64,000 nucleotides of DNA, taken from Deltaproteobacteria bacterium (GTDB lineage: Bacteria; Myxococcota_A; Polyangia; Polyangiales; Polyangiaceae). This document shows positions 27,726 to 37,650 of this stretch, one piece after another. A model generated the notes under the pieces. It was not told the origin of the DNA and ran no database searches. It saw only the letters and a list, made by a program, of their open reading frames with translations. Numbering within the stretch: the first letter of the stretch is position 1; each line of letters opens with the position of its first letter. Position numbers and translations under genes: made by a program. The stretch is from assembly GCA_016875405.1 (NCBI GenBank), contig VGRJ01000014.1, positions 1 through 64,000 on the forward strand, read 5' to 3'.

Positions 27726-28348
27726 GCGCGCCACCACGCGAGCAGCCACAGCGCGAGTCCCACGGCGCCGACGACGAGAGGCCGGGTGCCCTTCTCCCAC
27801 TCGAGGCGCGCGACGCCGGCGACCCGCTGAGCTGCGAACGCAAACCCGCCCGACGACAGCGCGAGCCCGAGCACAAGGAACACGACCCAGAGCGTTCGAG
27901 GCCGCTCATCGCTGCGCAGCCTAGCGAGCTCGGCCGCCTCGATGGCGCGATCCGGCTCGGCCCGCTCGTGCCGACCGAGCGCCGACAGCCTGGCGATCTC
28001 CGACGCCGCGCGAGCCTCGTCGCTCGCGTGAGGCGTCACGAGCCACCGGGTGTCGAGAGCTGCCTGTCGGACCGCCCTCCAAGCGTAGAGGGCGGTGTCG
28101 CGACGGTGATGCTCCTCGGCCGCCCGCGCGAGGGCGCCGAGCCGCCGGTACGCCTGCTCGATGTGCGGCGCTCCGGGGGCGTAAAAGCTCGCGGCTCGTC
28201 GGGCTTCCGCGATCGCGGCGTCGGCGTCGCCCCGGTCGAGGGCCGCATCGCTCGCGTCGAGGGCTCGCTCACCGCCGACGACGACGCGCACGGTCCACGC
28301 GGCGAGCCCGGCAACGAGGACTGCGACGACGACGAGCGCCCGCTTCAC
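27722..28348 (-). CDS. Hypothetical membrane protein
   Basis: N-terminal TM MKRALVVVAVLVAGLAAWTVRVVV and two C-terminal TMs; 4-bp overlaps on both sides. Confidence 0.65.
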   Translation of the reverse strand: MKRALVVVAVLVAGLAAWTVRVVVGGERALDASDAALDRGDADAAIAEARRAASFYAPGAPHIEQAYRRLGALARAAEEHHRRDTALYAWRAVRQAALDTRWLVTPHASDEARAASEIARLSALGRHERAEPDRAIEAAELARLRSDERPRTLWVVFLVLGLALSSGGFAFAAQRVAGVARLEWEKGTRPLVVGAVGLALWLLAWWRA

Positions 28349-29277
28349 GTGAAGTCACGCCGCTGGAAGACGAGCGCGCCGACGGCGAGGAGACCGAGCA
28401 CCCAGCCAGCGCTCTGCACGCCGGCTTGAAGCACATACCCGAGCAAGTTCCCGTCCGCCGCTTCGCCCGTGAGGAGCGGGCGAGCCGGAACATAGACATG
28501 CAGGTTCGGGACGACCTTCGCGAGCACGGCCGAGACGTCGTGCATCACCTGCCCGAAGACCTTCACGGGGAGCCGCGACATCGTGTCTGCGCTGCGCCCG
28601 ACGAGGAACGTGCCGAGCGTGAGCAGCGCCGACAGGAACGGCGTCGAGAACGCCGAGAACAGCATCGCAATCGCAGAGACGATCGCGACCTCCATCAACG
28701 TCAGCGCGCCCGACGAGACGATCAGCGAACGTTCGGCCGGCGCCGTCGAGGCGAGGCCCACACCCACGGCGAACATCGCGATGGCCCAGGGGATCGGGGC
28801 TGCGGTACGCGCCGACGGGAGACGCCAAACGGCGAACGCGAGCGCGAGCGCGAGCCCGGCGATGCTGCAGACCGAGACGACGGGGGACCGGCCGCCGAGC
28901 ACCGCGCTCATCGCGAGGACGAGCCCGCTCTCGGCGAGGACGAACACCGCGACGACCAACATGATGCCCAGGTATTTCCCGACGAGATACTCACCTCGCG
29001 CGATCGGGCGCGCGAGGATCGGGAGGATCGTCTTCATCTCGAGCTCGCGGTGGAGCGAGGTCGCCCCGATCAGGATCGCGACCGCGAGTGAAAAGACGCT
29101 CACGGTCATGGCGCCGAGGTCGGCGACGACCCGCGGAGCCTCGTGGAGCGTGAACGCGCCGACGACGAGCGAGTAGAACGCGACGGCGACCGCGACGCCC
29201 GCGAGCCCGAGGAGCACTCGCGCGCGGACGGCTTCGCGGTAGGTGCCGTAGGCGATCGTGGCGATGCGTTGGAGCAT
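28345..29277 (-). CDS. ABC-2 type transporter permease
   Basis: IATIAYGTYREAVRARVLLGL...HRELEMKTILPILARPIARGEYLVGKYLGIMLVV. Confidence 0.8.
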   Translation of the reverse strand: MLQRIATIAYGTYREAVRARVLLGLAGVAVAVAFYSLVVGAFTLHEAPRVVADLGAMTVSVFSLAVAILIGATSLHRELEMKTILPILARPIARGEYLVGKYLGIMLVVAVFVLAESGLVLAMSAVLGGRSPVVSVCSIAGLALALAFAVWRLPSARTAAPIPWAIAMFAVGVGLASTAPAERSLIVSSGALTLMEVAIVSAIAMLFSAFSTPFLSALLTLGTFLVGRSADTMSRLPVKVFGQVMHDVSAVLAKVVPNLHVYVPARPLLTGEAADGNLLGYVLQAGVQSAGWVLGLLAVGALVFQRRDFT

Positions 29278-29367
29278 GGCATTCGACGCGCGGCCCGCGA
29301 GGGGAACGGGCCCGGGCCGCCGCGCTAGGAGGTCATAACACCCCGGCGCGAGGCGGCAAAGGCGGCG

Positions 29368-31566
29368 CTAGTTGGTCGGCTCCGCGGTGAAGACGTCGAG
29401 GAACCATGGCCCGCTCTGTCCCGCGAACCCATCGACCTGAACGTAATACGTCCCGGCCGCGAGCGTGAGATCGAGGAAGCTGCGATCGGGGTAATACCCG
29501 GCAGCGCAGGCCTGAGGGAGATCCTTCCCAGGACAGCCGGGTCCCTCGCGCACGACCAAGACGGTCGCGTAGCCCGAGCCCTGCATGTCGAACACGACCC
29601 TCTTCGGGGCCCCAAGCTCGAGGCGAAAGAGCTGGTCGGCCGCGGTCTTCGGAGGTTGGTTGCCTTGGTCGCAGCCGGCAGGAAAGTCGGGCTTGGCGTT
29701 CTTCGTCGTGCCCTTGAAGAGCCCCCCTGTCGGAGGGATGGTCAGGGCGTCGGCGCAGGCGTCCGAGAACGGCACCACCACGGGCGGAGCCGAAGGCCGC
29801 ACGAACGCCGTGAGCTGCATCGGCAGCGAGCCTTGGCTCTCGGCGAGCACCCGGTAGCTCCCCTTCGCGAGGCCGTGAGCGCGCGCGCGTGTCGGCGAGA
29901 CATACCCCACCGCACACGCGACGCCATCCTGCGGCCCACACGCCTTCTCGGCGAGCGCCACCGCGGCCGCGTCTCCGCTCGCGTAGCGACCGACGACGAG
30001 GACGTCCGAGGTCGTCGAAAGCTCGAGCGAGTACGCCGCGTCGACGCCGCCCGGGAGGCAGCCGGTGTCGACGTCGTCCTGGTGGAGGAGGAGCGGGACG
30101 TCGACGGTCGCGCCCGGCACGAGGGTGGGAGCGCCGACGCACGACTCGTCAGGCGGAGCTGACGTCGGCGAGGAGGTCGCGAGCGTGACGAGTACGTCGG
30201 TCGGCGCCGAAGCCGACACCGCGACGTGATGAACGCCCGCCGGCAGCGCGCGCCGGTACAGGTGAGCCTTCGCCGCTCCCGAGGGCGCGAGCGCGCAAGT
30301 GAGCTCGTCGGTCGCGAGCGCGCAACTCTCGTTGCGGAGCGAGAGCACCGGGCTTCCGTCGCCGTCGACGGAGGCCGCGAAGAGATCCACGTCACGCGGC
30401 TCCGTGAGCTCGAATCGGTAGACGAGCTCCCCGGTGTCGCCGCCGCACGCCGTCTCGAGGTCGACCTTGGTCCCCGGCAACGACGCGGTTTGCGGCACGC
30501 CGTCTGCGAGCGCAGCCGCGGTGCCGCAGGTCTCGTTGGCGGGGGCGGTCGTCGGAGCGAGGAGCTCGTAGCGCAGCGTGATCGGGACGGCCGAGTCCGA
30601 GCTCACGATCGCGGGGAGTACGAGCTTCTGCGCGTCGCCGACGCTGCGCGCACGGAGCTTGGCGACGCGCCCCCCCTGCGGATGCGGAAATCCCCGACTG
30701 CACGCGGCCTCGGGCCCCGGCGGCCCGCACTGACCGAAGAGCGCGACGGCCGCGTCGGCCAACTCGGTGCGCACGGTGAGCTGCACGTCGTGGAGGCCCG
30801 TCGGAACCGACACCGCCGCGACCACATCGCGCGCCGCCGGCGAGTTCTCGACCGGACAGCTCGAGGCGTAATCGGCCTTCGCCGCGACGGTCGACATCGC
30901 GTACGTCCCGGGCGCCGCAGCCTCGAGCGGGTCGAAGCAGTCGTCGTGCATCGGAGCGCCGCAGCCCGCCTCGTCGACCACCCCATCGCAATCGTCATCG
31001 ATGGCGTTCGCGCATACCTCGGACTGGAGCGACGAGACGAGCGGGACGCCGTCATCGCAGTCGCCGCCCCCGCAGTGGACGTCAGGGTCGCCGTCGGCGT
31101 CGGCGTCGCGAGGCTCGGTCTTGCAGCTGTTGGTCGCCTCGTCGCACGTGTCGATCGTGCAAGGATTTCCGTCGGTGCAGGTCTTCGGCGCGCCGGGCGA
31201 GCACCCCGCGTCCACGTCGCAACGCTCCTCGCCGTTGCAGACGAGCGCGTCCTGACAGACCGAGTCGTCGGGCAGGTGTCGGCAACGGCTAAGGCCGAGC
31301 TCGCAGGCGTCGAGCGTGCAGGCCACACCGTCGTCGCACTGCGCGTCGACGGTGCACGGCCCTCCGAGCGTCTCGTCGGCTTCGCCTCCGCTGCCGGTTG
31401 CGCCGACGTCAGCGCCACCACCGCTTCCCCCCTGCCCGCTCGGGCCTGTGGCGAAAGGGCTCGGCGCGGCGGTCGTGCCGCAGGCAAGCTCCCCGGTGGC
31501 GGACGCGAGCGAGGCGGCCACCACGACGAGCGCCCATCGCGTCGGCCGTGCCGGGTCAAGGCTCAT
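29368..31566 (-). CDS. Large lipoprotein with Cys-rich and MopE-like putative metal-binding motifs
   Basis: GELACGTT lipobox; DADADGDPDVHCGGGDCDDGVPLVSSLQSEVCANAIDDDCDGVVDEAGC. Confidence 0.75.
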   Translation of the reverse strand: MSLDPARPTRWALVVVAASLASATGELACGTTAAPSPFATGPSGQGGSGGGADVGATGSGGEADETLGGPCTVDAQCDDGVACTLDACELGLSRCRHLPDDSVCQDALVCNGEERCDVDAGCSPGAPKTCTDGNPCTIDTCDEATNSCKTEPRDADADGDPDVHCGGGDCDDGVPLVSSLQSEVCANAIDDDCDGVVDEAGCGAPMHDDCFDPLEAAAPGTYAMSTVAAKADYASSCPVENSPAARDVVAAVSVPTGLHDVQLTVRTELADAAVALFGQCGPPGPEAACSRGFPHPQGGRVAKLRARSVGDAQKLVLPAIVSSDSAVPITLRYELLAPTTAPANETCGTAAALADGVPQTASLPGTKVDLETACGGDTGELVYRFELTEPRDVDLFAASVDGDGSPVLSLRNESCALATDELTCALAPSGAAKAHLYRRALPAGVHHVAVSASAPTDVLVTLATSSPTSAPPDESCVGAPTLVPGATVDVPLLLHQDDVDTGCLPGGVDAAYSLELSTTSDVLVVGRYASGDAAAVALAEKACGPQDGVACAVGYVSPTRARAHGLAKGSYRVLAESQGSLPMQLTAFVRPSAPPVVVPFSDACADALTIPPTGGLFKGTTKNAKPDFPAGCDQGNQPPKTAADQLFRLELGAPKRVVFDMQGSGYATVLVVREGPGCPGKDLPQACAAGYYPDRSFLDLTLAAGTYYVQVDGFAGQSGPWFLDVFTAEPTN

Positions 31567-31651
31567 CGGAAAGTGATAGCACTCACCAGTCGAGTCGTCG
31601 CCTGACGCGCGGATCGACGAGAGCGTCCGGCGCGACGAGGCGCTCGCTTCA

Positions 31652-32239
31652 TCACTGGTCGCAGTTCTGCATGGCGATCACGCTGCTGAACGTCGTCCCG
31701 TCGATGTTGCATTCCGAGGCCTCGCCGAGGTTCACGATCTTGGGGCACTCGAACGAGACCCAGAGAATTCCGGAGCCGACCTGCCCCTTCGCCCCATTGT
31801 CCCGCTCGAGCCAGAACGAGCAATCATTCCCAGGCGAGCGGTAGGTGTCGCCGGTCTTCGGGCTGCGAACGCCCACGTTTCCCTTCACAGGCGCAGCCTT
31901 GGACGCGTTCGCCGAGATCGACGGGATCGTGAAGTCGATCTGGTTTCCGTCGCCGTCGTCGATGAGTCCCTTGACCGTGTAGCCGCCACTCGCCTCGGTC
32001 ACGGTGCATTGAACCGTCGTCCCATCGACCGAGTCGGTGCGCAGGTCGAAGAGATCCTTGACGGTGGCCGAGCCAACCTTGATCGGGTGCGACGCGACCT
32101 TGCACTTGCCACCGTCGGGCTGACGAAACTCGGCGATGAACGCGCCCTGGCTTGCAGGCGGCACCGCCTCGCTGCAGCCGAACCAAAAGAGCGCGAGCGT
32201 GGCGCCGACGGCGCCCAAGAGACGGGTCGAGGTCATCAT
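31652..32239 (-). CDS. Hypothetical lipoprotein
   Basis: MMTSTRLLGAVGATLALFWFGCSEAVPP lipobox; coherent frame. Confidence 0.65.
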   Translation of the reverse strand: MMTSTRLLGAVGATLALFWFGCSEAVPPASQGAFIAEFRQPDGGKCKVASHPIKVGSATVKDLFDLRTDSVDGTTVQCTVTEASGGYTVKGLIDDGDGNQIDFTIPSISANASKAAPVKGNVGVRSPKTGDTYRSPGNDCSFWLERDNGAKGQVGSGILWVSFECPKIVNLGEASECNIDGTTFSSVIAMQNCDQ

Positions 32240-32303
32240 GGCTGCTCGACCGTCTACCACCGCGCGGCCGCGACCGCTAGAGACGGGCGCCGCGAGGAGC
32301 GGG

Positions 32304-33452
32304 TCAAGCGAGCGCAGCTCGCAGATCGTCCCAGAGGTCCTCGACGTCCTCGATCCCGACCGACAGGCGCACGAGGCCGTCGCTGATGCCGAGCGCGGCG
32401 CGCTGCTCGGGCGGGATCGACGCATGCGTCATGATCGCCGGGCTCTCGGCGAGCGACTCGACTCCGCCCAGGCTCTCCGCGCAAGCGAAGATCTGCAGGC
32501 GCTCGAGCATCCGACGAGCCGGCTCGACGCCGCCCTTCACGACGCACGAGATCATCCCGCCCGGGCCCTTCATCTGCCGCATCGCGAGGGCGTGCCCGGC
32601 GTGGCTCGGGAGCCCTGGGTAGAGCACGCGCTCGATCGCGGGGTGTTCCTCGAGGCGCGCCGCGAGCAACTGCGCCGACGCGACGTGCTGCCGCATACGA
32701 ACCCCAAGCGTCTTCAGTCCTCGGAGGACGAGGTAGCAGTCGAACGGGCTCGGCACCGCGCCCATCGCGTTCTGCAGGAAGCCCACGCGCTCGGCGAGCG
32801 CTGCGTCCGCGGTGACGATGAGCCCGCCGACCACGTCGGAGTGACCGTTCAAGTACTTCGTGGTCGAGTGCACGACGGCGGTCGCGCCGAGCTCGAGCGG
32901 GCGCTGGAGGAACGGCGTCGCGAACGTGTTATCGACCACGAGCGGGACGCTCGCGGCGCGAGCGACCTCGGCGACCGCGGCGATGTCGAAGACCTTGAGG
33001 AGCGGGTTCGTGGGCGTCTCCATCCAGATCATCCGCGTGGTCGGTCGAAGCGCGGCACGGACCTTGGCCGCGTCGCTCATGTCAAGAAACGTCGACTCGA
33101 TCCCGAGCGGCTTCATCACCTTGTCGAGCAGGCGGAAGGTGCCGCCGTATACGTCGTCGCCGCACAGCAAGTGATCGCCTGGCGCGAGGGTGTGAAGGAT
33201 CGTCGTCGAGGCGCCAAGTCCGCTCGCAAACGCGAACCCTTGGGTGCCTCCCTCCAGCGCCGCGGCGCACTCCTCGAGCGCCTTGCGGGTCGGGTTGCCG
33301 CTGCGGGAGTACTCGTAGCCCTTGTGTCGGCCGGGGCTCTCTTGCGCGAACGTGCTGGCGAGGACGATCGGCGTCATCACCGCGCCGCTGACGGGATCAG
33401 CGTGCTGACCGGCGTGGATCGCGGCGGTGTCGAGGGACCAAGGGCGGCTCAT
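32304..33452 (-). CDS. Cystathionine gamma-synthase/lyase (Cys/Met metabolism PLP enzyme)
   Basis: YEYSRSGNPTRKALEECAAALEGG...FASGLGA...YGGTFRLLDKV...STTKYLNGHSDVVGG. Confidence 0.93.
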   Translation of the reverse strand: MSRPWSLDTAAIHAGQHADPVSGAVMTPIVLASTFAQESPGRHKGYEYSRSGNPTRKALEECAAALEGGTQGFAFASGLGASTTILHTLAPGDHLLCGDDVYGGTFRLLDKVMKPLGIESTFLDMSDAAKVRAALRPTTRMIWMETPTNPLLKVFDIAAVAEVARAASVPLVVDNTFATPFLQRPLELGATAVVHSTTKYLNGHSDVVGGLIVTADAALAERVGFLQNAMGAVPSPFDCYLVLRGLKTLGVRMRQHVASAQLLAARLEEHPAIERVLYPGLPSHAGHALAMRQMKGPGGMISCVVKGGVEPARRMLERLQIFACAESLGGVESLAESPAIMTHASIPPEQRAALGISDGLVRLSVGIEDVEDLWDDLRAALA

Positions 33453-33481
33453 GGGGCGACGTCATAGCCGAGCCCGCGGTA

Positions 33482-33528
33482 GACGAACAACGCGTTCGTT
33501 CGTCCCGATGAGACCGGGGTCGACCCCG
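33482..33528. promoter_or_regulatory. Two adjacent inverted repeats upstream of the Cys/Met enzyme gene
   Basis: GACGAAC-N9-GTTCGTC (33482-33504) and 14-bp perfect palindrome CGGGGTCGACCCCG (33515-33528). Confidence 0.4.
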
Positions 33529-33624
33529 CGGCGCGACGGGATCAATCGCCGAGTGGCTTCCGTTGCGTAGGCGTTGCGTAGGCTTCGACCGGCTTGGGGG
33601 CCGGCGCGACCTCGCTGCGAGCGT

Positions 33625-33701
33625 TGGGGTGAGTAACGGGATTTGAACCCGCGACACCTGGAGCCACAATCCAGTGCTCTACCTACTGAGCTATACCCAC
33701 C
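33625..33701 (-). tRNA. tRNA-His (anticodon GTG)
   Basis: Reverse strand GGTGGGTATAGCTCAGTAGGTAGAGCACTGGATTGTGGCTCCAGGTGTCGCGGGTTCAAATCCCGTTACTCACCCCA; G-1:C73 retained. Confidence 0.95.
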
Positions 33702-33743
33702 ACAGAGCGTCCAAGCGACGGTCGCCGAGACGCTCTGGGGCGG

Positions 33744-33771
33744 AGTATACGCAAGGCGCGCTCGAAGACAA
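33744..33771 (-). promoter_or_regulatory. sigma70-like promoter for tRNA-His
   Basis: On minus strand TTGTCT-N16-TATACT; predicted TSS at about 33737. Confidence 0.6.
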
Positions 33772-33891
33772 TGGTGGCGCGCGCCCGGAAACGCCTGTTG
33801 TGGCCCGAAAGCGCGCGGTGGTAGCGTGAGACGCCTCGCGGGCGGGCCGCGTGGGCGAACGAACGGCTCGAGAGCGAGAGGGCGGCGCGGC

Positions 33892-35322
33892 ATGCGCGAT
33901 ACATTCATCGGAGTCTTCGGCGGCATCGTCTTGATCGTAAGCGTGCTGTGCTTCGGGCTGGTGCGGCTCACCTTCGGCGACCCGTCCTCGAAGGGAGCCG
34001 CTCGCACGGCGGTCAACGCGGCCGCCGCGCAGCTCGAGGTCGAGACGCTGCATGTCGAGCGCTGGCTCGCGACTCAAGCGGCGGACGAAGCCGCCAACGA
34101 CGCCTTCGACGCCGCGACCCCGGAGAGCCGCGGAGAGATCGCGACAAAGTTCGCGGACCTCGTCACCGAACGCGCCCTCGCCACCGGCGGTGACCTCGCC
34201 GACATCAAGCCCGCCGGCGTCTACGTCTTCGACGACAAGGGCGTCGTCGTCGGCCGTGACCACAGCAAGCTGTCGCGCGGCGATCAGCTCGGCGAGATCT
34301 ACCCGGATCTCCTGCGAGCGGTGACGGCGGGTAAGACGGGCTCGGCCCTGTGGATCAGCAAGGCGCTGAACCACCAGATGCTCGCGTCGTACGCACCCAT
34401 CCGCAACAACGCGGGCCAGGTGGTAGGTGGCATCGCCTTCGGGCGCGCGCTCCTCGAGCGGCTGAACGCCGCGAGCAACCTGGCGAACAACACGCCCCTC
34501 TTCGCGGTGGTCCCCGCTGGCGACGAGATGGCAATCTTCGCGCGGACCGGCAACGCGACAGCGGCCATGGAAGCGGCGGTCCCGTCGACGCGCCAGGCGC
34601 TCGGGTCGGACCAGACCGTTGTGCTCGGCGGCCTCGGCGCCAACTTCGAGGGCGCGGCGCGCGGTCTGTCGAACTACGGCAACGGCAAGCAGGCGGTGGT
34701 CGCGGCCGTGATCGAGTCGAAGCCCTTTGGGACCATCTCGTCGATGCTCCCAGCGCTCGGCCTCGCACTGATCGTCGGCTTCGTCCTGGTGTCGATCGCA
34801 GCGCACATCGTCGATCGCTTCGTGTCACAGCCGGTCGAGGACCTCGAGGAGGGCCTCCTCGCCGTGCTCAACGGCCAGACAGACATCCGCTTCGAGCTCG
34901 AGCACAAGCTGTACGGCGGGCTCGTGTTTCGACTGAATTCGCTGCTAAACCAGCTAACGGGTGTGCAGGAGGACAACTCCGACGAAGACGGACGCGTGTC
35001 CAAGTCGGCGGGCGGAGCGGCCGCGGCGTTCACGGCGCCGCTGCACCTCGACGAGCGTCACGCCGAAGCGACCATCGACGACGTCGAGGGTGCGACCGAC
35101 CTTCGGAACGTCGAGCCCGAGGATTACTACAAGGGCCTCTACGACGATTATCTCTCCGGCCAGGAGAAAACCGGGACGCCCGTCGAGGTGAAGTTCGCGC
35201 CGTTCTCGAACCGCATCAAGCAGGTCGAGCTGCAGCTGACGAACAAGCACGGCAAGCCCTTCCGTCTCTCCGTCGAGATCGACACCAAAGACGTCGTGTT
35301 CGTCGCGGTCCCGATGGCGTGA
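33892..35322 (+). CDS. Membrane sensory-like protein with extracytoplasmic domain between two TM segments and HAMP-like region
   Basis: TM FIGVFGGIVLIVSVLCFGLV, periplasmic region, TM LGLALIVGFVLVSIAAHIVDRFVSQPVEDLEEGLLAVLNG, cytoplasmic C-terminal domain. Confidence 0.7.
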   Translation: MRDTFIGVFGGIVLIVSVLCFGLVRLTFGDPSSKGAARTAVNAAAAQLEVETLHVERWLATQAADEAANDAFDAATPESRGEIATKFADLVTERALATGGDLADIKPAGVYVFDDKGVVVGRDHSKLSRGDQLGEIYPDLLRAVTAGKTGSALWISKALNHQMLASYAPIRNNAGQVVGGIAFGRALLERLNAASNLANNTPLFAVVPAGDEMAIFARTGNATAAMEAAVPSTRQALGSDQTVVLGGLGANFEGAARGLSNYGNGKQAVVAAVIESKPFGTISSMLPALGLALIVGFVLVSIAAHIVDRFVSQPVEDLEEGLLAVLNGQTDIRFELEHKLYGGLVFRLNSLLNQLTGVQEDNSDEDGRVSKSAGGAAAAFTAPLHLDERHAEATIDDVEGATDLRNVEPEDYYKGLYDDYLSGQEKTGTPVEVKFAPFSNRIKQVELQLTNKHGKPFRLSVEIDTKDVVFVAVPMA

Positions 35323-35361
35323 CCGAGCGCGCGGGCGAAGTGGCCCGAGGTCGATGAACGC

Positions 35362-37650
35362 GTGAGGGGGAAGATCTGCGCGAAGCGTGTCCGGCGCGCG
35401 TTGGGGGCGAGCGCCCTCGTGGTGCTCGCCTCGAGCTGCGGCTCGAGCGGATGCGGGCGACACTCCTCGAGCGCTGCCGCAACACCGCCCCCGACGGCGT
35501 CGAGCGCCGCACCGAGCGAGCCGACCGCGGAGCCGCCCGCTCCCAACCTCGATGGCCTCTTGCCTACGGACGGCGCGCCCGACTCGGACTGGCGGCTCGC
35601 CCTCCGTCATCACGAGTGGCAGCGCGCCTACGAGCTCCTCGCGAGCCTTCCGGGAGCGCGACGGGCGGAGGCACCCATCCGTCTCGTGCTCGGGTTCGCG
35701 GCATGGAAGTCGGGCCATCACGCCGAGGCGGCGGCGGCGCTCGCCAAGCTCGAGGAGGCGCTCCCTCTCGCGACGGCCGAGGTGAAAGACCTACGGGCTC
35801 GCGCCCTCCTCCGAGCAACGCTCGATCCGGCGAGCGCGGAGGTGTTGCTCACCAGCGATCGCGTCGATGACGCCCTCGAGGTCGCGAATGCGCTCGCGGG
35901 GAACGCCGATCCAAAGCTCGCGCGGACCGCCGCGGATCGCGCGGTCCTGCTCGCCGATCGCTCCAAGCGGAGGCGCGCCCTCGCACGCGCGACGCGCGCA
36001 TCGCTCGCCGAGCGAGCCGGAGAGCACGCGACCTCGATCGCCGATCATCGGTGGATCCTGCGCGAAGAGCCCGAGCACGGCCTCCCTTCGCTTGCGGCGC
36101 TCGACGGCCTCGGTGCGCCCCCCTCGCTCGACGAACGCCTCGCCGTCGTCGAGCGCGCGGCGAGCCCCGACACCCTCGATGCGATCCGGAGCGCCCTCGA
36201 CAAGCTTCGCGCGCAGGCCGGCGTCGAGCGCGGAAAGCTCGCGCTGGTGTGGGGCAAGGCTCTCTCTCGCGCGCGGCGCTTCGCGGAGGCAACGACGGCC
36301 CTAGACATCGCCTCGCGCGAGGTCACTGGAGACGCGGCGAGCGAGGCTCGCTATCAGGCGGCGCGGGCCGCGGCTCGCGCAGGGCAGCTCCGTGAGGCAG
36401 CGACGCGATTCGCGAAGCTCGCGGACGCGAGGCCCACGTCGCGATGGTCGGGGCGCGCCAGGGTGCGCCTCGCCGAGGTGCAGTCGCTCCTCGGCAAACA
36501 CGACGAGGCGCGGGTCAACTTCGATCGCTACCTCGCGTCGATGAAGCCGCCGCACGAGGATGGCGTTGCTCACGCGCGGGCACTCGCGCTGCTCGGGAGC
36601 GGCAGAGCCAAGGAGGCGCGCAAGGCGCTCGCCGAGCTCCGGAAGGCCTCGAAGAAGTCACGCCGCAGCGCGATGCTGCGCGAACTCGAGGGGGTGGCGG
36701 CCTACCTCGCAGGCGATCGCGAGGACGCTGTCGCGATCTGGCGAGACCTCGTCGCACGAGAGCCTCTCACGCTCGCCTCGTGGCTGGCCGCGGCGCGCCT
36801 CGTCCGCGCGGGCCACGCCGCCGACGCCCTGCCGGTCGAGCCTTCACGAGGGCCTGCCAACGGCTCGCTCGACGCCGAGCTTCCAGCGGCGGCAGGCTTC
36901 TTCGCCTCGCTCGGCCTTGACGAGCTCGCCGAGGCGCGCCTCATTCAAGGCGAAGACACGCTCGCCCGAGCATACGCAGGGAGAGAAGCCGAGGCGCTCT
37001 GCGCGACCTACGGGAGGCTCGCCACTGCGCGGAGGCGCCTTCAGGTCGGCGACAAGCGGGTCACACGCGAGCTCTTGATGCGAGCGCCGGGCGTTGACGA
37101 GCGCTGGGCGTGGCGCTGCGTGTATCCGGACGCGTACGCGGGCCTCGTCGCGCGCGAGGACCAAGCGCACTCGCTGCCGCGCGGGCTCGTCCACGGCGTG
37201 ATGCGCCAAGAGAGCGCCTTCGATCCAGGGGCGACGAGCCCCGTGGGAGCTCGCGGGCTGATGCAGCTTATGCCAACGACCGCGACGAGGGCCGCGCGGG
37301 AGGCGGGGCTGACCTTCGTCGACGACGACGTCGCGCGCGCGTCGGTCAACATCCGCCTCGGCGCGCACTACCTGAAGAAGCTCCTTTCGCGCTACCGCGA
37401 GAACCCGGCCGTGACCGCCGCCGCCTACAACGCAGGCCCCCACGCGGTTCACACCTGGCTCGCGCATCGCACCGACGAAGACCTCGACCTCTGGGTCGCA
37501 CGCATCCCGTTTCGCGAAACCCGTGACTACGTCGCCGCCGTGGTGGGCAACATGCTTCGGTACCAGTACCTCGACGGCGGCGCCGCCGCGGTCGCGACAC
37601 CGAGCCTCGTCGTCCCGCCCGTGCCGGTGCTCGACGACAGCGACTACTGA
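35362..37650 (+). CDS. Lytic transglycosylase (SLT domain) lipoprotein
   Basis: LPRGLVHGVMRQESAFDPGATSPVGARGLMQLMPTTA...AAYNAGPHAVHTWL; lipobox LASSCGS. Confidence 0.92.
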   Translation: MRGKICAKRVRRALGASALVVLASSCGSSGCGRHSSSAAATPPPTASSAAPSEPTAEPPAPNLDGLLPTDGAPDSDWRLALRHHEWQRAYELLASLPGARRAEAPIRLVLGFAAWKSGHHAEAAAALAKLEEALPLATAEVKDLRARALLRATLDPASAEVLLTSDRVDDALEVANALAGNADPKLARTAADRAVLLADRSKRRRALARATRASLAERAGEHATSIADHRWILREEPEHGLPSLAALDGLGAPPSLDERLAVVERAASPDTLDAIRSALDKLRAQAGVERGKLALVWGKALSRARRFAEATTALDIASREVTGDAASEARYQAARAAARAGQLREAATRFAKLADARPTSRWSGRARVRLAEVQSLLGKHDEARVNFDRYLASMKPPHEDGVAHARALALLGSGRAKEARKALAELRKASKKSRRSAMLRELEGVAAYLAGDREDAVAIWRDLVAREPLTLASWLAAARLVRAGHAADALPVEPSRGPANGSLDAELPAAAGFFASLGLDELAEARLIQGEDTLARAYAGREAEALCATYGRLATARRRLQVGDKRVTRELLMRAPGVDERWAWRCVYPDAYAGLVAREDQAHSLPRGLVHGVMRQESAFDPGATSPVGARGLMQLMPTTATRAAREAGLTFVDDDVARASVNIRLGAHYLKKLLSRYRENPAVTAAAYNAGPHAVHTWLAHRTDEDLDLWVARIPFRETRDYVAAVVGNMLRYQYLDGGAAAVATPSLVVPPVPVLDDSDY

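Noticed and set aside
33453-33624. SAM or SAH riboswitch upstream of the Cys/Met enzyme
   Set aside because: Inverted repeats are present but I could not match a known riboswitch core; reported only as operator candidates.
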